Shown: positions 1 to 5,518, counted from the stretch's first letter. The stretch: DNA of 6,727 nucleotides from Clostridia bacterium (GCA_017381395.1 JAFOCH010000134.1:1-6727); one strand, 5' to 3'. Numbers and translations are program-made. The notes: generated by a model not told the origin, from the sequence alone.

Positions 1-30
1 AGAGTTAGCGTTTACGCAGTAGAACAGTAA
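1..30 (+). CDS. rpmA: Ribosomal protein L27, C-terminal end only (partial)
   Basis: The first nine codons read R-V-S-V-Y-A-V-E-Q followed by TAA. This matches the typical C-terminus of bacterial L27 (for example the Bacillus subtilis protein ends KVSVYPVAQ). L27 is a protein of the 50S subunit near the peptidyl transferase centre. Its gene is commonly found directly upstream of obg (rplU-rpmA-obg), which is the arrangement here. The call rests on nine residues plus position, so the identity is very plausible but not independently proven. The 5' part of the gene lies outside the window. Confidence 0.78.
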   Translation, partial: RVSVYAVEQ

Positions 31-48
31 TTTTATCTTATGACCTTA

Positions 49-86
49 AAAAGTCTCGGGCATACTATGTCCGAGACTTTTCTTTT
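49..86 (+). terminator. Intrinsic terminator after rpmA, directly before obg
   Basis: The arm at 49-59 (AAAAGTCTCGG) is perfectly complementary to 71-81. The helix can continue inward through a G-U pair (60/70) and three more pairs (61-63/67-69), leaving only a three-base loop, about 15 pairs in total. The T-rich stretch 78-86 (TTTTCTTTT) follows. It ends the ribosomal-protein transcript at least partly. The obg ribosome binding site begins at base 87. Confidence 0.85.
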
Positions 87-100
87 AAAGGAGAAACAAT

Positions 101-1372
101 ATGTTTGCAGATATTGCGACAATATTCGTAAAGGCAGGAAATGGCGGCGACGGAGCCGTCACCTTTCACCGCGAAAAGTATGTTGCGTCGGGTGGACCCG
201 ATGGCGGCGACGGCGGAAAGGGCGGCGACATTATATTAGAGGTTGACGATAATCTCTCGACTCTCGCCGATTTCCGATATAAGCGCAAATACTTTGCCGA
301 AAATGGACAAAAGGGAAGCGGCGGCCGTTGCTATGGTAAATGGGCACCCAATCTGACCATAAAGGTGCCTCGCGGTACGGTTGTTTACGACAATGCGACC
401 AATCGACTTATCGTCGATATGTCGGATAAGGAAACTTTCGTGCTGGCAAAGGGCGGAAAGGGCGGCTTTGGTAACATCCATTTTGCCACGTCAACCCGCC
501 AAACCCCCAGATTTGCAAAGGCAGGAGCACCGGGCGAAGAATACGAAATCCGCCTTGAACTAAAATTGCTTGCCGACGTAGGTATCATCGGTTTTCCGAA
601 CGTTGGAAAATCGACCTTGATTTCGGTAGTATCGATGGCAAAGCCAAAGATTGCGAATTATCACTTTACCACACTTACACCCGTTCTCGGCGTTGTTCGA
701 ATGGACGAAGAAAATTCGTTTGTAATGGCCGACATTCCTGGACTTATCGAGGGTGCAGGAGAGGGCGTAGGACTCGGCCACGAGTTTTTGCGTCACGTTG
801 ACCGTTGCCGATTGCTCGTTCACGTTATCGACGCGTCGGGAAGTGAAGGTCGTGATCCCATCGACGATTTTGAAAAAATTAATCGTGAGCTAGCCGTTTT
901 TGACGAGGAGCTTTCGACCCGTCCTCAGATTGTCGCCGCTAACAAATGCGACCTCACCGACGAGGACAAAATCGCCGAATTAAAGGAATATTTTGACAAA
1001 AAGGGAATACCATTCTTTCCGATTATGGCACCGATTGCCGAGGGTACAGGCGAGCTTATCAATTACGTAGCCGCCGAGCTCGCAAAGTTGCCACCCATAA
1101 AGGTTTACGAATCGGAGCCCGAGCCCGAACCCGATTATTCGAAAAAGACCGAACGCGATTTTTCTATTCGCAAGGAGGACGGAGTTTTCATTGTCGAGGC
1201 ACCTTGGCTGCTTAAGGTTATGGAAACCATTAATCCCAACGAATACGATTCGCTTCAATACTTTGAGCGTGTGCTTAAAATGAGTGGAATTTTGGCCGCT
1301 TTGGTAAAGGCAGGCGTCCAGGAGGGCGACACCGTCAGCATTTACGATGTCGAATTCGATTACGTTCCCTAA
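101..1372 (+). CDS. obg: GTPase Obg/CgtA, 50S ribosome assembly and stress-related GTPase
   Basis: Essential P-loop GTPase that binds the 50S subunit during late assembly and is linked to (p)ppGpp signalling in studied bacteria; cytosolic. The 423-residue product has the full three-domain family layout. Residues about 1-158 form the glycine-rich Obg fold (KAGNGGDGAVTFHREKY, GGPDGGDGGKGG). Residues about 159-330 form the G domain with G1 GFPNVGKST (164-172), G2 at HFTTLTP (188-194), G3 DIPGL (211-215) and G4 NKCD (281-284). A linker rich in Glu-Pro (338-344) leads to the C-terminal OCT domain (about 354-423). The G5 position reads PIMAPIAEGTGEL, with Met309-Ala where most Obg proteins have Ser-Ala. 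The ATG at 101 is preceded by AAAGGAG (87-93) at a 7-base spacing, and the N-terminus matches family starts. It lies between rpmA and mrnC, consistent with a ribosome-biogenesis unit. Confidence 0.97.
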   Translation: MFADIATIFVKAGNGGDGAVTFHREKYVASGGPDGGDGGKGGDIILEVDDNLSTLADFRYKRKYFAENGQKGSGGRCYGKWAPNLTIKVPRGTVVYDNATNRLIVDMSDKETFVLAKGGKGGFGNIHFATSTRQTPRFAKAGAPGEEYEIRLELKLLADVGIIGFPNVGKSTLISVVSMAKPKIANYHFTTLTPVLGVVRMDEENSFVMADIPGLIEGAGEGVGLGHEFLRHVDRCRLLVHVIDASGSEGRDPIDDFEKINRELAVFDEELSTRPQIVAANKCDLTDEDKIAELKEYFDKKGIPFFPIMAPIAEGTGELINYVAAELAKLPPIKVYESEPEPEPDYSKKTERDFSIRKEDGVFIVEAPWLLKVMETINPNEYDSLQYFERVLKMSGILAALVKAGVQEGDTVSIYDVEFDYVP

Positions 1373-1407
1373 TTTTTACGTAATAAAAAAGGAGCTAAAC
1401 TATAAAA

Positions 1408-1788
1408 ATGCCCGAAATGATCAATCCCAATCAGTTCAGTCCTCTCACACTCGCGTTTATGGGTGATGCCGTTTACGAAATTCTCGTACGAGAAAGTATT
1501 GTAACCGCCGCCAACCGCCAGTCGAAAAAACTGCATAACGAATCGATAAAAATGGTCAACGCCTCTGCTCAGGCAAAGGCGGCAGAATTCATTTTTGACC
1601 ACCTCACCGACGAGGAAAAGGCGGTTTATAAGAGGGGAAAGAACGCTCACGTTGATCATTTTCCAAAAGGGGCAACACCTATGGAATACAATATGGCAAC
1701 GGGACTCGAAGCACTTTTTGGTTGGCTCCATCTCTGCGGAAAAAGTGACCGCATAAATGAACTTTTTGATCTCATTAAAAATAAATAA
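1408..1788 (+). CDS. mrnC: Mini-ribonuclease III (MrnC), 23S rRNA maturation
   Basis: A compact RNase III-type dsRNA endonuclease lacking the dsRNA-binding domain; in Bacillus subtilis it processes the 23S rRNA precursor. The 126-residue product consists only of the catalytic domain, as usual for this family. Visible signatures are LAFMGDAVYE (15-24, with Asp20 in the place of the catalytic Asp of B. subtilis MrnC), the helix with KKLHNES (40-46), KRGKNA (75-80), and TGLEALFGWL (98-107) whose Glu101 is the expected metal-binding Glu. The ATG follows AAGGAG (1389-1394) with a 13-base spacing, slightly long; a second in-frame ATG at 1417 would be further away still. It starts 35 bases after obg with no promoter or terminator between, so it is probably cotranscribed with obg. 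Together these two genes serve the large ribosomal subunit. Confidence 0.93.
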   Translation: MPEMINPNQFSPLTLAFMGDAVYEILVRESIVTAANRQSKKLHNESIKMVNASAQAKAAEFIFDHLTDEEKAVYKRGKNAHVDHFPKGATPMEYNMATGLEALFGWLHLCGKSDRINELFDLIKNK

Positions 1789-1796
1789 TCGCATTA

Positions 1797-1834
1797 AAAA
1801 AAGGATTGCAGTAGATAAACTGCAATCCTTTTTT
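1797..1834. terminator. Bidirectional intrinsic terminator between mrnC and the GH3 gene
   Basis: Bases 1797-1812 pair without mismatch with 1819-1834 (core AAGGATTGCAG / CTGCAATCCTT), giving a 16-pair stem and a six-base loop. On the + strand the 3' arm ends in six T (1829-1834); on the - strand the arm ends in seven T (complement of 1796-1802). It lies 8 bases after the mrnC stop and directly next to the stop of the convergent gene, so one hairpin serves both. Confidence 0.92.
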
Positions 1835-1835
1835 G

Positions 1836-3980
1836 TTATACTGCTTTGATGGTTGTCATCAGAGGAAGGTCAACCGAGCTTCCGCCGACCATAATCTCAA
1901 AGTCGCCCTTTTCAAGCGCTTTTTCTAAGTTTTGTTCAACAACCTTTAATTCCTCAATGGGAAGGGTGAAGGAAACTGTCTTTTCCTCGCCTGCGTCAAG
2001 ATCAACTCTTTCGAATCCTTTGAGTTCGAGTACCGGTCTCATTACAGTACCTACCACGTCGTGAATATACATCTGTGCGATTTCGGTACCCTTTACCTTG
2101 CCGGTGTTTTTAATCTTTGCTGTGACGATAATTTCGCCGTCGGCTTCGGTAAACTCGGTTTTGGAAACCGAAAGGTCACTGTATTCGAATGTCGTATAGC
2201 TTAAACCGAATCCAAAGGGGTAAAGCGGTCCTTCCTCAATATCCTTGTACTTGCCGCCGTGCCAACCGGGGAGATAATTGTAATGAACGGGCACCTGACC
2301 GGCAGTTCTCGGGAAGGAAATGGGGAGCTTTCCGCTCGGGTTAACGTCGCCAAAGAGAATCTCTGCGGCAGCAGTTCCGCCAACCATACCGCTGTTAAAG
2401 GTTTCGAGAATAGCGTTCATATTCTCTGCTTCCCAGTTGATGCAAAGCGGTTTTCCGTTCACCATGACGAGAACGATCGGCTTCTTTGTCTTTTTAAGCT
2501 CCATGAGAAGTGCCGTCTGCTCACCGGGGAGGTCGAGTGTTGCTCGTGATTTATATTCGCCGTTGAGTTCGATATAGTCACCCATTACTGCGATGATGAG
2601 GTCGCTTTCCTTTGCGGCCTTTATCGCGGCATCGAATCCACGTTTACCCGGCTTTTCGATGTCGCAGCCCTTCTTATAAATAACCTCGATGCCGACCTTT
2701 TTAGCGCGTTTTTTGATGCCTTTGAGCATTGAGGTTGCAGGCTTTCTGTGACCGTTTGCGGCACCGCAGGACCAGTCGCCATACTGTGCTTCCAGGTCGT
2801 CTGCGTTGGGACCAATAACGGCAATCTTGCGAATCTTTTTGGTGTTTATCGGGAGGACTCCGTCATTTTTGAGCAGTGTCATCGACTCTCTCGTGACCTC
2901 TAAATCCACCGCAACGTGCTCGTCGCAGCATATTTTACTGCGGTCGGGTTTGTCAAACGGATGCTCAAAGAGTCCCATATCAAATTTTGCTTTCAAAATG
3001 CGGAAAACAGAGTCGTCGATATGTTTCATATCAACCTGACCGTTTTCGATAAGCTTGAGGGTTGCGTCATAAAATTCCTCGGTCTGCATAATCATATCGT
3101 TACCTGCATCAATCGAAACACGCGACGCATCCTCGAAATTATCGCAAACCTTTTGATTTTCGATCAGTGAGCGGACGTTTGCCCAGTCTGTGATGACAAA
3201 TCCGTCAACACCAACCTCCTCTTTCAGTACCTCGCGTAAAAGACGGCGGTTGGAGTTCATCGGTACACCGTCAACCGATTGATAGCCGGTCATATATGTC
3301 TTGCATCCTGCCTTTGCCGCCTTCTGAAATGGCGGAAGGAAGGTTTCTCTAATCATTCTTTCGCTGACCATACTGTCATAAGCGTCACGTCCACCGACAG
3401 ATTCGCCGTAAGCTATGTAGTGCTTTGCACAGGCCATGATACAACTGTTGTCAACGAAATTATTCTGGTATCCGTCAACGATAGCAGCACCAAGTTCACC
3501 AATTAAATAGGGATCTTCGCCAAAGGTTTCGTTAATTCGTCCCCAACGAGTATCGCGACCGATACAGAAAACAGGGGAGAAGGTCCAATGAAGCGAATCA
3601 CAACGCACCTCGGTAGCCGAAACTCGACCGCATTTGCGCATTGCTTCGCGGTCGAATGACTGAGCCATAGTGAGCTGAGTCGGGAAAACGGTAGCGTACT
3701 CGTTAAGCGCGTGACCGTGAATACAGTCAATACCAAAAATGATGGGAATACCCAGACGAGTTTCGTTAATAGCCGTTCTCTGCAATTCGTCGGCATTGTC
3801 ACCAAGCACGTGCAGATAGGAGCCGAGTCCTTTTTTTGCCCATTCGAGCGCTTCCTCGCGGGTCATGAATTTATACGCAAGCGGCATCATCTGACCTACC
3901 TTTTCCTCGTTGGTCATGAGGGAAAGCAGAGCATTTGCGCGCTCGGTTGAAGTATATTTTGGGTCCTTATAATCTATCAT
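1836..3980 (-). CDS. Glycoside hydrolase family 3, beta-glucosidase-like (BglX type), apparently cytosolic
   Basis: GH3 enzymes release glucose or related sugars from the non-reducing end of beta-linked oligosaccharides or glycosides by a retaining mechanism. The 714-residue product has an N-terminal TIM-barrel-like domain (about 15-330), a C-terminal alpha/beta domain (about 370-590) and a fibronectin III-like domain (about 600-714). Motifs: GIDCIHGHA (Asp85, sugar binding), RWGRINETFGEDPY (145-158), AKHYIAYGE (Lys186-His187), FVITDW with Asp265 as nucleophile, NGEYKSR with Glu475 as likely acid/base, DLPGEQ (483-488), and the family tail motif PFGFGLSYTTFEY (588-600). No signal peptide is visible, so imported oligosaccharides or glycosides are the likely substrates; exact specificity cannot be read. 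The start at 3980 was chosen because GGAGG (3987-3991) is six bases away; ATG at 3983 is also possible. An upstream in-frame ATG at 4007 lies at or before the predicted transcription start. No transporter or regulator sits beside it. Confidence 0.93.
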   Translation of the reverse strand: MIDYKDPKYTSTERANALLSLMTNEEKVGQMMPLAYKFMTREEALEWAKKGLGSYLHVLGDNADELQRTAINETRLGIPIIFGIDCIHGHALNEYATVFPTQLTMAQSFDREAMRKCGRVSATEVRCDSLHWTFSPVFCIGRDTRWGRINETFGEDPYLIGELGAAIVDGYQNNFVDNSCIMACAKHYIAYGESVGGRDAYDSMVSERMIRETFLPPFQKAAKAGCKTYMTGYQSVDGVPMNSNRRLLREVLKEEVGVDGFVITDWANVRSLIENQKVCDNFEDASRVSIDAGNDMIMQTEEFYDATLKLIENGQVDMKHIDDSVFRILKAKFDMGLFEHPFDKPDRSKICCDEHVAVDLEVTRESMTLLKNDGVLPINTKKIRKIAVIGPNADDLEAQYGDWSCGAANGHRKPATSMLKGIKKRAKKVGIEVIYKKGCDIEKPGKRGFDAAIKAAKESDLIIAVMGDYIELNGEYKSRATLDLPGEQTALLMELKKTKKPIVLVMVNGKPLCINWEAENMNAILETFNSGMVGGTAAAEILFGDVNPSGKLPISFPRTAGQVPVHYNYLPGWHGGKYKDIEEGPLYPFGFGLSYTTFEYSDLSVSKTEFTEADGEIIVTAKIKNTGKVKGTEIAQMYIHDVVGTVMRPVLELKGFERVDLDAGEEKTVSFTLPIEELKVVEQNLEKALEKGDFEIMVGGSSVDLPLMTTIKAV

Positions 3981-3986
3981 CATTAA

Positions 3987-3991
3987 CCTCC
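3987..3991 (-). promoter_or_regulatory. Ribosome binding site deciding the GH3 start
   Basis: The complement reads GGAGG. It lies six bases from the ATG at 3980 and three bases from the adjacent ATG at 3983. The spacing favours 3980 as the start and excludes the longer reading frame that begins at 4007, because that would translate through this site. Confidence 0.75.
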
Positions 3992-4012
3992 ATGATAAAC
4001 AAATCATATAAT

Positions 4013-4041
4013 ATTATATTGTAAATACACCCTTCGGTCAA
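4013..4041 (-). promoter_or_regulatory. Sigma-A type promoter of the GH3 gene
   Basis: On the - strand TTGACC (4041-4036) and a perfect TATAAT (4018-4013) are separated by 17 bases. Transcription would start near 4006, leaving a leader of about 25 bases that contains the GGAGG site. The -10 box sits inside an AT-only perfect palindrome (4006-4019), and the spacer contains a TGTA-N2-TACA inverted repeat (4020-4029). Either could be an operator, but both could be chance in AT-rich DNA. Confidence 0.82.
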
Positions 4042-4093
4042 CAACAATAATGTATTTTCATGAATATTTTTACCCCATAGGGAATAAAATTAC

Positions 4094-4127
4094 TTTACTT
4101 GCGGAATAAATTGTGGTATCATATAAA
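4094..4127 (+). promoter_or_regulatory. Promoter of the 95-residue unknown gene
   Basis: Two overlapping candidates, each with a 17-base spacer. The first is TTTACT (4094-4099) with TATCAT (4117-4122), supported by a TG at 4114-4115 forming an extended -10. The second is TTGCGG (4099-4104) with TATAAA (4122-4127). Both predict a short leader before the ribosome binding site at 4139-4144. The region is divergent to the GH3 promoter, with the two -35 boxes about 50 bases apart. Confidence 0.65.
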
Positions 4128-4153
4128 TGAATATGTGTAAGGAGAATTGAAAA

Positions 4154-4441
4154 ATGGCTAAAAAAGGCGAATTTTTAACATACAAGGGCCGTCCTCTCGT
4201 GCGTAAGGATAACGTAATCTATTACGGCGACATGGCCGAAAAATATGTCGTAATGTTGCAGATTATGTCAACTAAAAAAGAGGGCGATATGGAGGTAGCT
4301 GACAAGGTTTCGGTTCAGCTTATGGACACCGATCCTGATAAGCGCCCAAAGGAAAGAATTATCAAAAAGAGCGAAAAAACCGGTCTGTACAACGCTATGG
4401 ACATCGGTGCAATTTGGCTCGAAAGAGAACTTTCGAAATAA
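4154..4441 (+). CDS. Small conserved-looking protein of unknown function (95 residues)
   Basis: I do not recognise a named family. The start ATG follows AAGGAG (4139-4144) with 9 bases of spacing, and a promoter lies just upstream, so the gene is well supported. The product is soluble in appearance: no signal peptide, no hydrophobic span long enough for a membrane helix, and many Lys, Asp and Glu residues. The N-terminal half looks like short beta strands (FLTYKGRPLVR, NVIYYGDM, YVVMLQIMSTKK), followed by VSVQLMDTDPDKRPKER (53-69). A likely C-terminal amphipathic helix is formed by NAMDIGAIWLERELS (80-94). There is no cysteine or histidine, so metal binding through those residues is unlikely. 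It starts divergently from the GH3 gene and stops about 40 bases before an FMN riboswitch, with no obvious terminator between. My impression is that similar short proteins occur as hypotheticals in Clostridia, but this is recollection, not a search result. Confidence 0.85.
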   Translation: MAKKGEFLTYKGRPLVRKDNVIYYGDMAEKYVVMLQIMSTKKEGDMEVADKVSVQLMDTDPDKRPKERIIKKSEKTGLYNAMDIGAIWLERELSK

Positions 4442-4478
4442 GCGGATAACAGCACGAATTTATCGGTAGAAAATTTAA

Positions 4479-4636
4479 TATATGTCTTCGGGGCGAGGTG
4501 AAATTCCTCACCGGCGGTAAGGTTTTTTGTATCATTATTGATGAATAAAGCCGTAGCCCGCGAACTGTGATGTGTCACAGCCGATTTGGTGAAAATCCAA
4601 AGCCGACGGTATAGTCCGGATGAAAGAAGATACATA
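4479..4636 (+). ncRNA. FMN riboswitch (RFN element)
   Basis: The aptamer shows the highly conserved RFN landmarks in order: TCTTCGGGGCGAGGTGAAAT (4485-4504), CCTCACCGGCGGT (4506-4518), AGCCCGCGA (4555-4563), GATTTGGTGAAAATCC (4583-4598), AAAGCCGACGGTATAGTCC (4600-4618) and GGATGAAAGAAGA (4618-4630). The closing stem P1 is formed by 4479-4489 and 4626-4636, with one mismatch and one G-U pair. A variable arm (4565-4580) forms a perfect CTGTGA/TCACAG hairpin with a four-base loop. The class binds flavin mononucleotide and turns off riboflavin synthesis or transport genes. Here it lies in the leader of ribU, the expected target. No convincing promoter was found immediately upstream. Confidence 0.96.
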
Positions 4637-4637
4637 G

Positions 4638-4680
4638 TTTTTTTAGAAAGAAAAGCACTAAGTAATTGTGTTTTCTTATC
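4638..4680 (+). promoter_or_regulatory. Riboswitch expression-platform segment between aptamer and terminator
   Basis: Directly after the aptamer is a run of seven T (4638-4644). It is followed by an AT-rich hairpin: 4648-4654 plus 4656-4658 (AAGAAAA, CAC) pair with 4668-4677 (GTGTTTTCTT), with G4655 bulged and a nine-base loop. The 3' arm 4671-4677 can alternatively pair with the aptamer P1 strand 4624-4630 with one G-U pair. These are visible pairings; their role in switching is inference. Confidence 0.5.
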
Positions 4681-4693
4681 AAAAAAATTCAAG

Positions 4694-4731
4694 TACTCGC
4701 ACCCTTTTTAAAAGGATGCGGGTATTTTTTT
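4694..4731 (+). terminator. Terminator of the FMN riboswitch, before ribU
   Basis: The arm beginning TACTCGCACCC (4694-4704) pairs with the arm ending GGATGCGGGTA (4714-4724), with one G-U pair and one C-A mismatch, extended inward by T/A pairs. Seven T follow (4725-4731). The position between the aptamer and the ribU ribosome binding site fits a transcription-termination switch that stops ribU expression when FMN is plentiful. Confidence 0.85.
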
Positions 4732-4764
4732 ATTATAAAAATAAATCAACAGGAGTAATGTATT

Positions 4765-5379
4765 ATGTCAACCAAAATTAATCGTAAATGTTCATTCAAG
4801 GTAAATACCAGAAGTATCGTAATGACGGCTCTTTTGGGCGCAGTTGCATCGGTGCTGATGTTTTTCAGTTTCAGCGTGCCGTTTATGCCGAGCTTTATCA
4901 AAATGGACCTTTCCGAAATGCCTGCGCTTATTGCCGCTTTCAGCATGGGCCCGTTAAGCGGTGCTGCCGTTTGCCTAATCAAAAACGTCGTAAACGTTTT
5001 TTCAACTACTACAGCAGGTGTAGGTGAACTATGCAACTTTTTGCTCGGCGTTGCCTTTGTAGTTCCTGCCGGATTTATTTATAAGTTTAAAAAGAATCGA
5101 CTCGGTGCTTTAATCGGCAGTCTCACCGGTTCGGTGGCGATGGCAGTGATCGGTTTGCCGCTCAATTATTTCGTAACATATCCGCTTTATATCAAAATGG
5201 GCTTTCCGCTAGATATAATTATTGGAATGTATCAGGATATTCTGCCGAGTGTTGACGGACTTTTGATGTGCTTGATTGTATTCAATCTGCCGTTTACCCT
5301 TCTTCGCGGAATAATCGACTCTGCGCTGACCTTCCTCATTTACAAGCGAATTTCGCAGCTGATTAAGGGAAAGAAATAA
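4765..5379 (+). CDS. ribU: RibU, riboflavin-binding S component of an ECF transporter
   Basis: Membrane protein that binds riboflavin outside the cell and works with the shared energising module (EcfA, EcfA', EcfT), which is not encoded in this window. The 204-residue length is normal for the family. About six hydrophobic spans can be seen: roughly 17-40, 52-79, 88-107, 112-141, 149-172 and 174-196. The first contains ALLGA (22-26), resembling the small-residue A-x-x-x-A surface that S components use to dock on EcfT. The segment IKMDLSEMPALIAAFSMGPL (45-64) is typical of RibU. The ATG follows AGGAG (4751-4755) with nine bases spacing; an earlier ATG at 4758 is out of frame and too close to the site. 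Control by the upstream FMN riboswitch strongly supports riboflavin as substrate. Confidence 0.95.
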   Translation: MSTKINRKCSFKVNTRSIVMTALLGAVASVLMFFSFSVPFMPSFIKMDLSEMPALIAAFSMGPLSGAAVCLIKNVVNVFSTTTAGVGELCNFLLGVAFVVPAGFIYKFKKNRLGALIGSLTGSVAMAVIGLPLNYFVTYPLYIKMGFPLDIIIGMYQDILPSVDGLLMCLIVFNLPFTLLRGIIDSALTFLIYKRISQLIKGKK

Positions 5380-5403
5380 ATTTAAAAATTTGTTAATAAT
5401 ATA

Positions 5404-5419
5404 ATTATAAATTTATAAT
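5404..5419. repeat. AT-only perfect 16-base palindrome downstream of ribU
   Basis: ATTATAAATTTATAAT is identical to its reverse complement. It lies 25 bases after the ribU stop and just before the ruvA -35 box. It has no GC pairs and no T run after it, so it is not a convincing terminator. It may be a protein-binding site or a chance product of AT-rich sequence. Confidence 0.35.
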
Positions 5420-5424
5420 AAATA

Positions 5425-5453
5425 TTGATATTATTTACCTGTCGTGCTATAAT
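5425..5453 (+). promoter_or_regulatory. Promoter of ruvA-ruvB
   Basis: TTGATA (5425-5430) and a perfect TATAAT (5448-5453) are 17 bases apart. A TG at 5445-5446 adds an extended -10. Transcription should start around 5460, giving a leader of about 60 bases. This makes ruvAB independent of the riboswitch-controlled ribU transcript upstream. Confidence 0.88.
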
Positions 5454-5462
5454 GTTTTGTTA

Positions 5463-5474
5463 GAATATACTTTC
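5463..5474. promoter_or_regulatory. Possible degenerate LexA (SOS) operator
   Basis: GAATATACTTTC has the GAA-N6-TTC spacing of Gram-positive LexA boxes (GAAC-N4-GTTC) but differs at the inner C and G. It lies a few bases after the predicted ruvAB transcription start, a place where a repressor would act. ruvAB is a known SOS target in many bacteria. With two core mismatches this is a weak candidate. Confidence 0.25.
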
Positions 5475-5502
5475 GGTTACTTTGCCGATATTTTTTAGGT
5501 AC

Positions 5503-5510
5503 GAGGGTGA
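5503..5510 (+). promoter_or_regulatory. Ribosome binding site deciding the ruvA start
   Basis: GAGGGTGA resembles the anti-16S complement GGAGGTGA and lies eight bases before the ATG at 5519. An in-frame GTG at 5507 overlaps this site, which argues against its use. Confidence 0.65.
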
Positions 5511-5518
5511 ATGATAAA

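Noticed and set aside
40..246. Arg-rich 68-codon reading frame overlapping the terminator and the obg start
   Set aside because: It is in another frame of obg, runs through the terminator hairpin, and its Arg-rich content is what GGC-rich obg codons give when shifted.
1369..1794. Antisense reading frame of 141 codons covering mrnC
   Set aside because: It is the mirror of a clear Mini-III coding sequence, with no ribosome binding site or recognisable domain.
4005..4007. ATG at 4007 as the GH3 start, adding nine residues
   Set aside because: It lies at or upstream of the predicted transcription start, and the extra codons run through the GGAGG site.
4315..4692. Antisense reading frame of 125 codons across the FMN aptamer
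   Set aside because: The aptamer sequence is conserved as RNA on the + strand, and the frame has no recognisable protein features.
4758..4781. Eight-codon leader peptide starting at ATG 4758 before ribU
   Set aside because: Only two bases separate it from the ribosome binding site, too close for efficient use, and the peptide has no meaningful content.
5473..5496. Small hairpin (TCGG / CCGA) with six T in the ruvA leader, looking like an attenuator
   Set aside because: The stem is only four to five pairs with a large loop, too weak for an intrinsic terminator.
5507..5518. GTG start giving ruvA four extra residues
   Set aside because: The GTG overlaps the best ribosome binding site for the ATG at 5519, and family members normally begin at the M-L-Y-S-I-T-G position.
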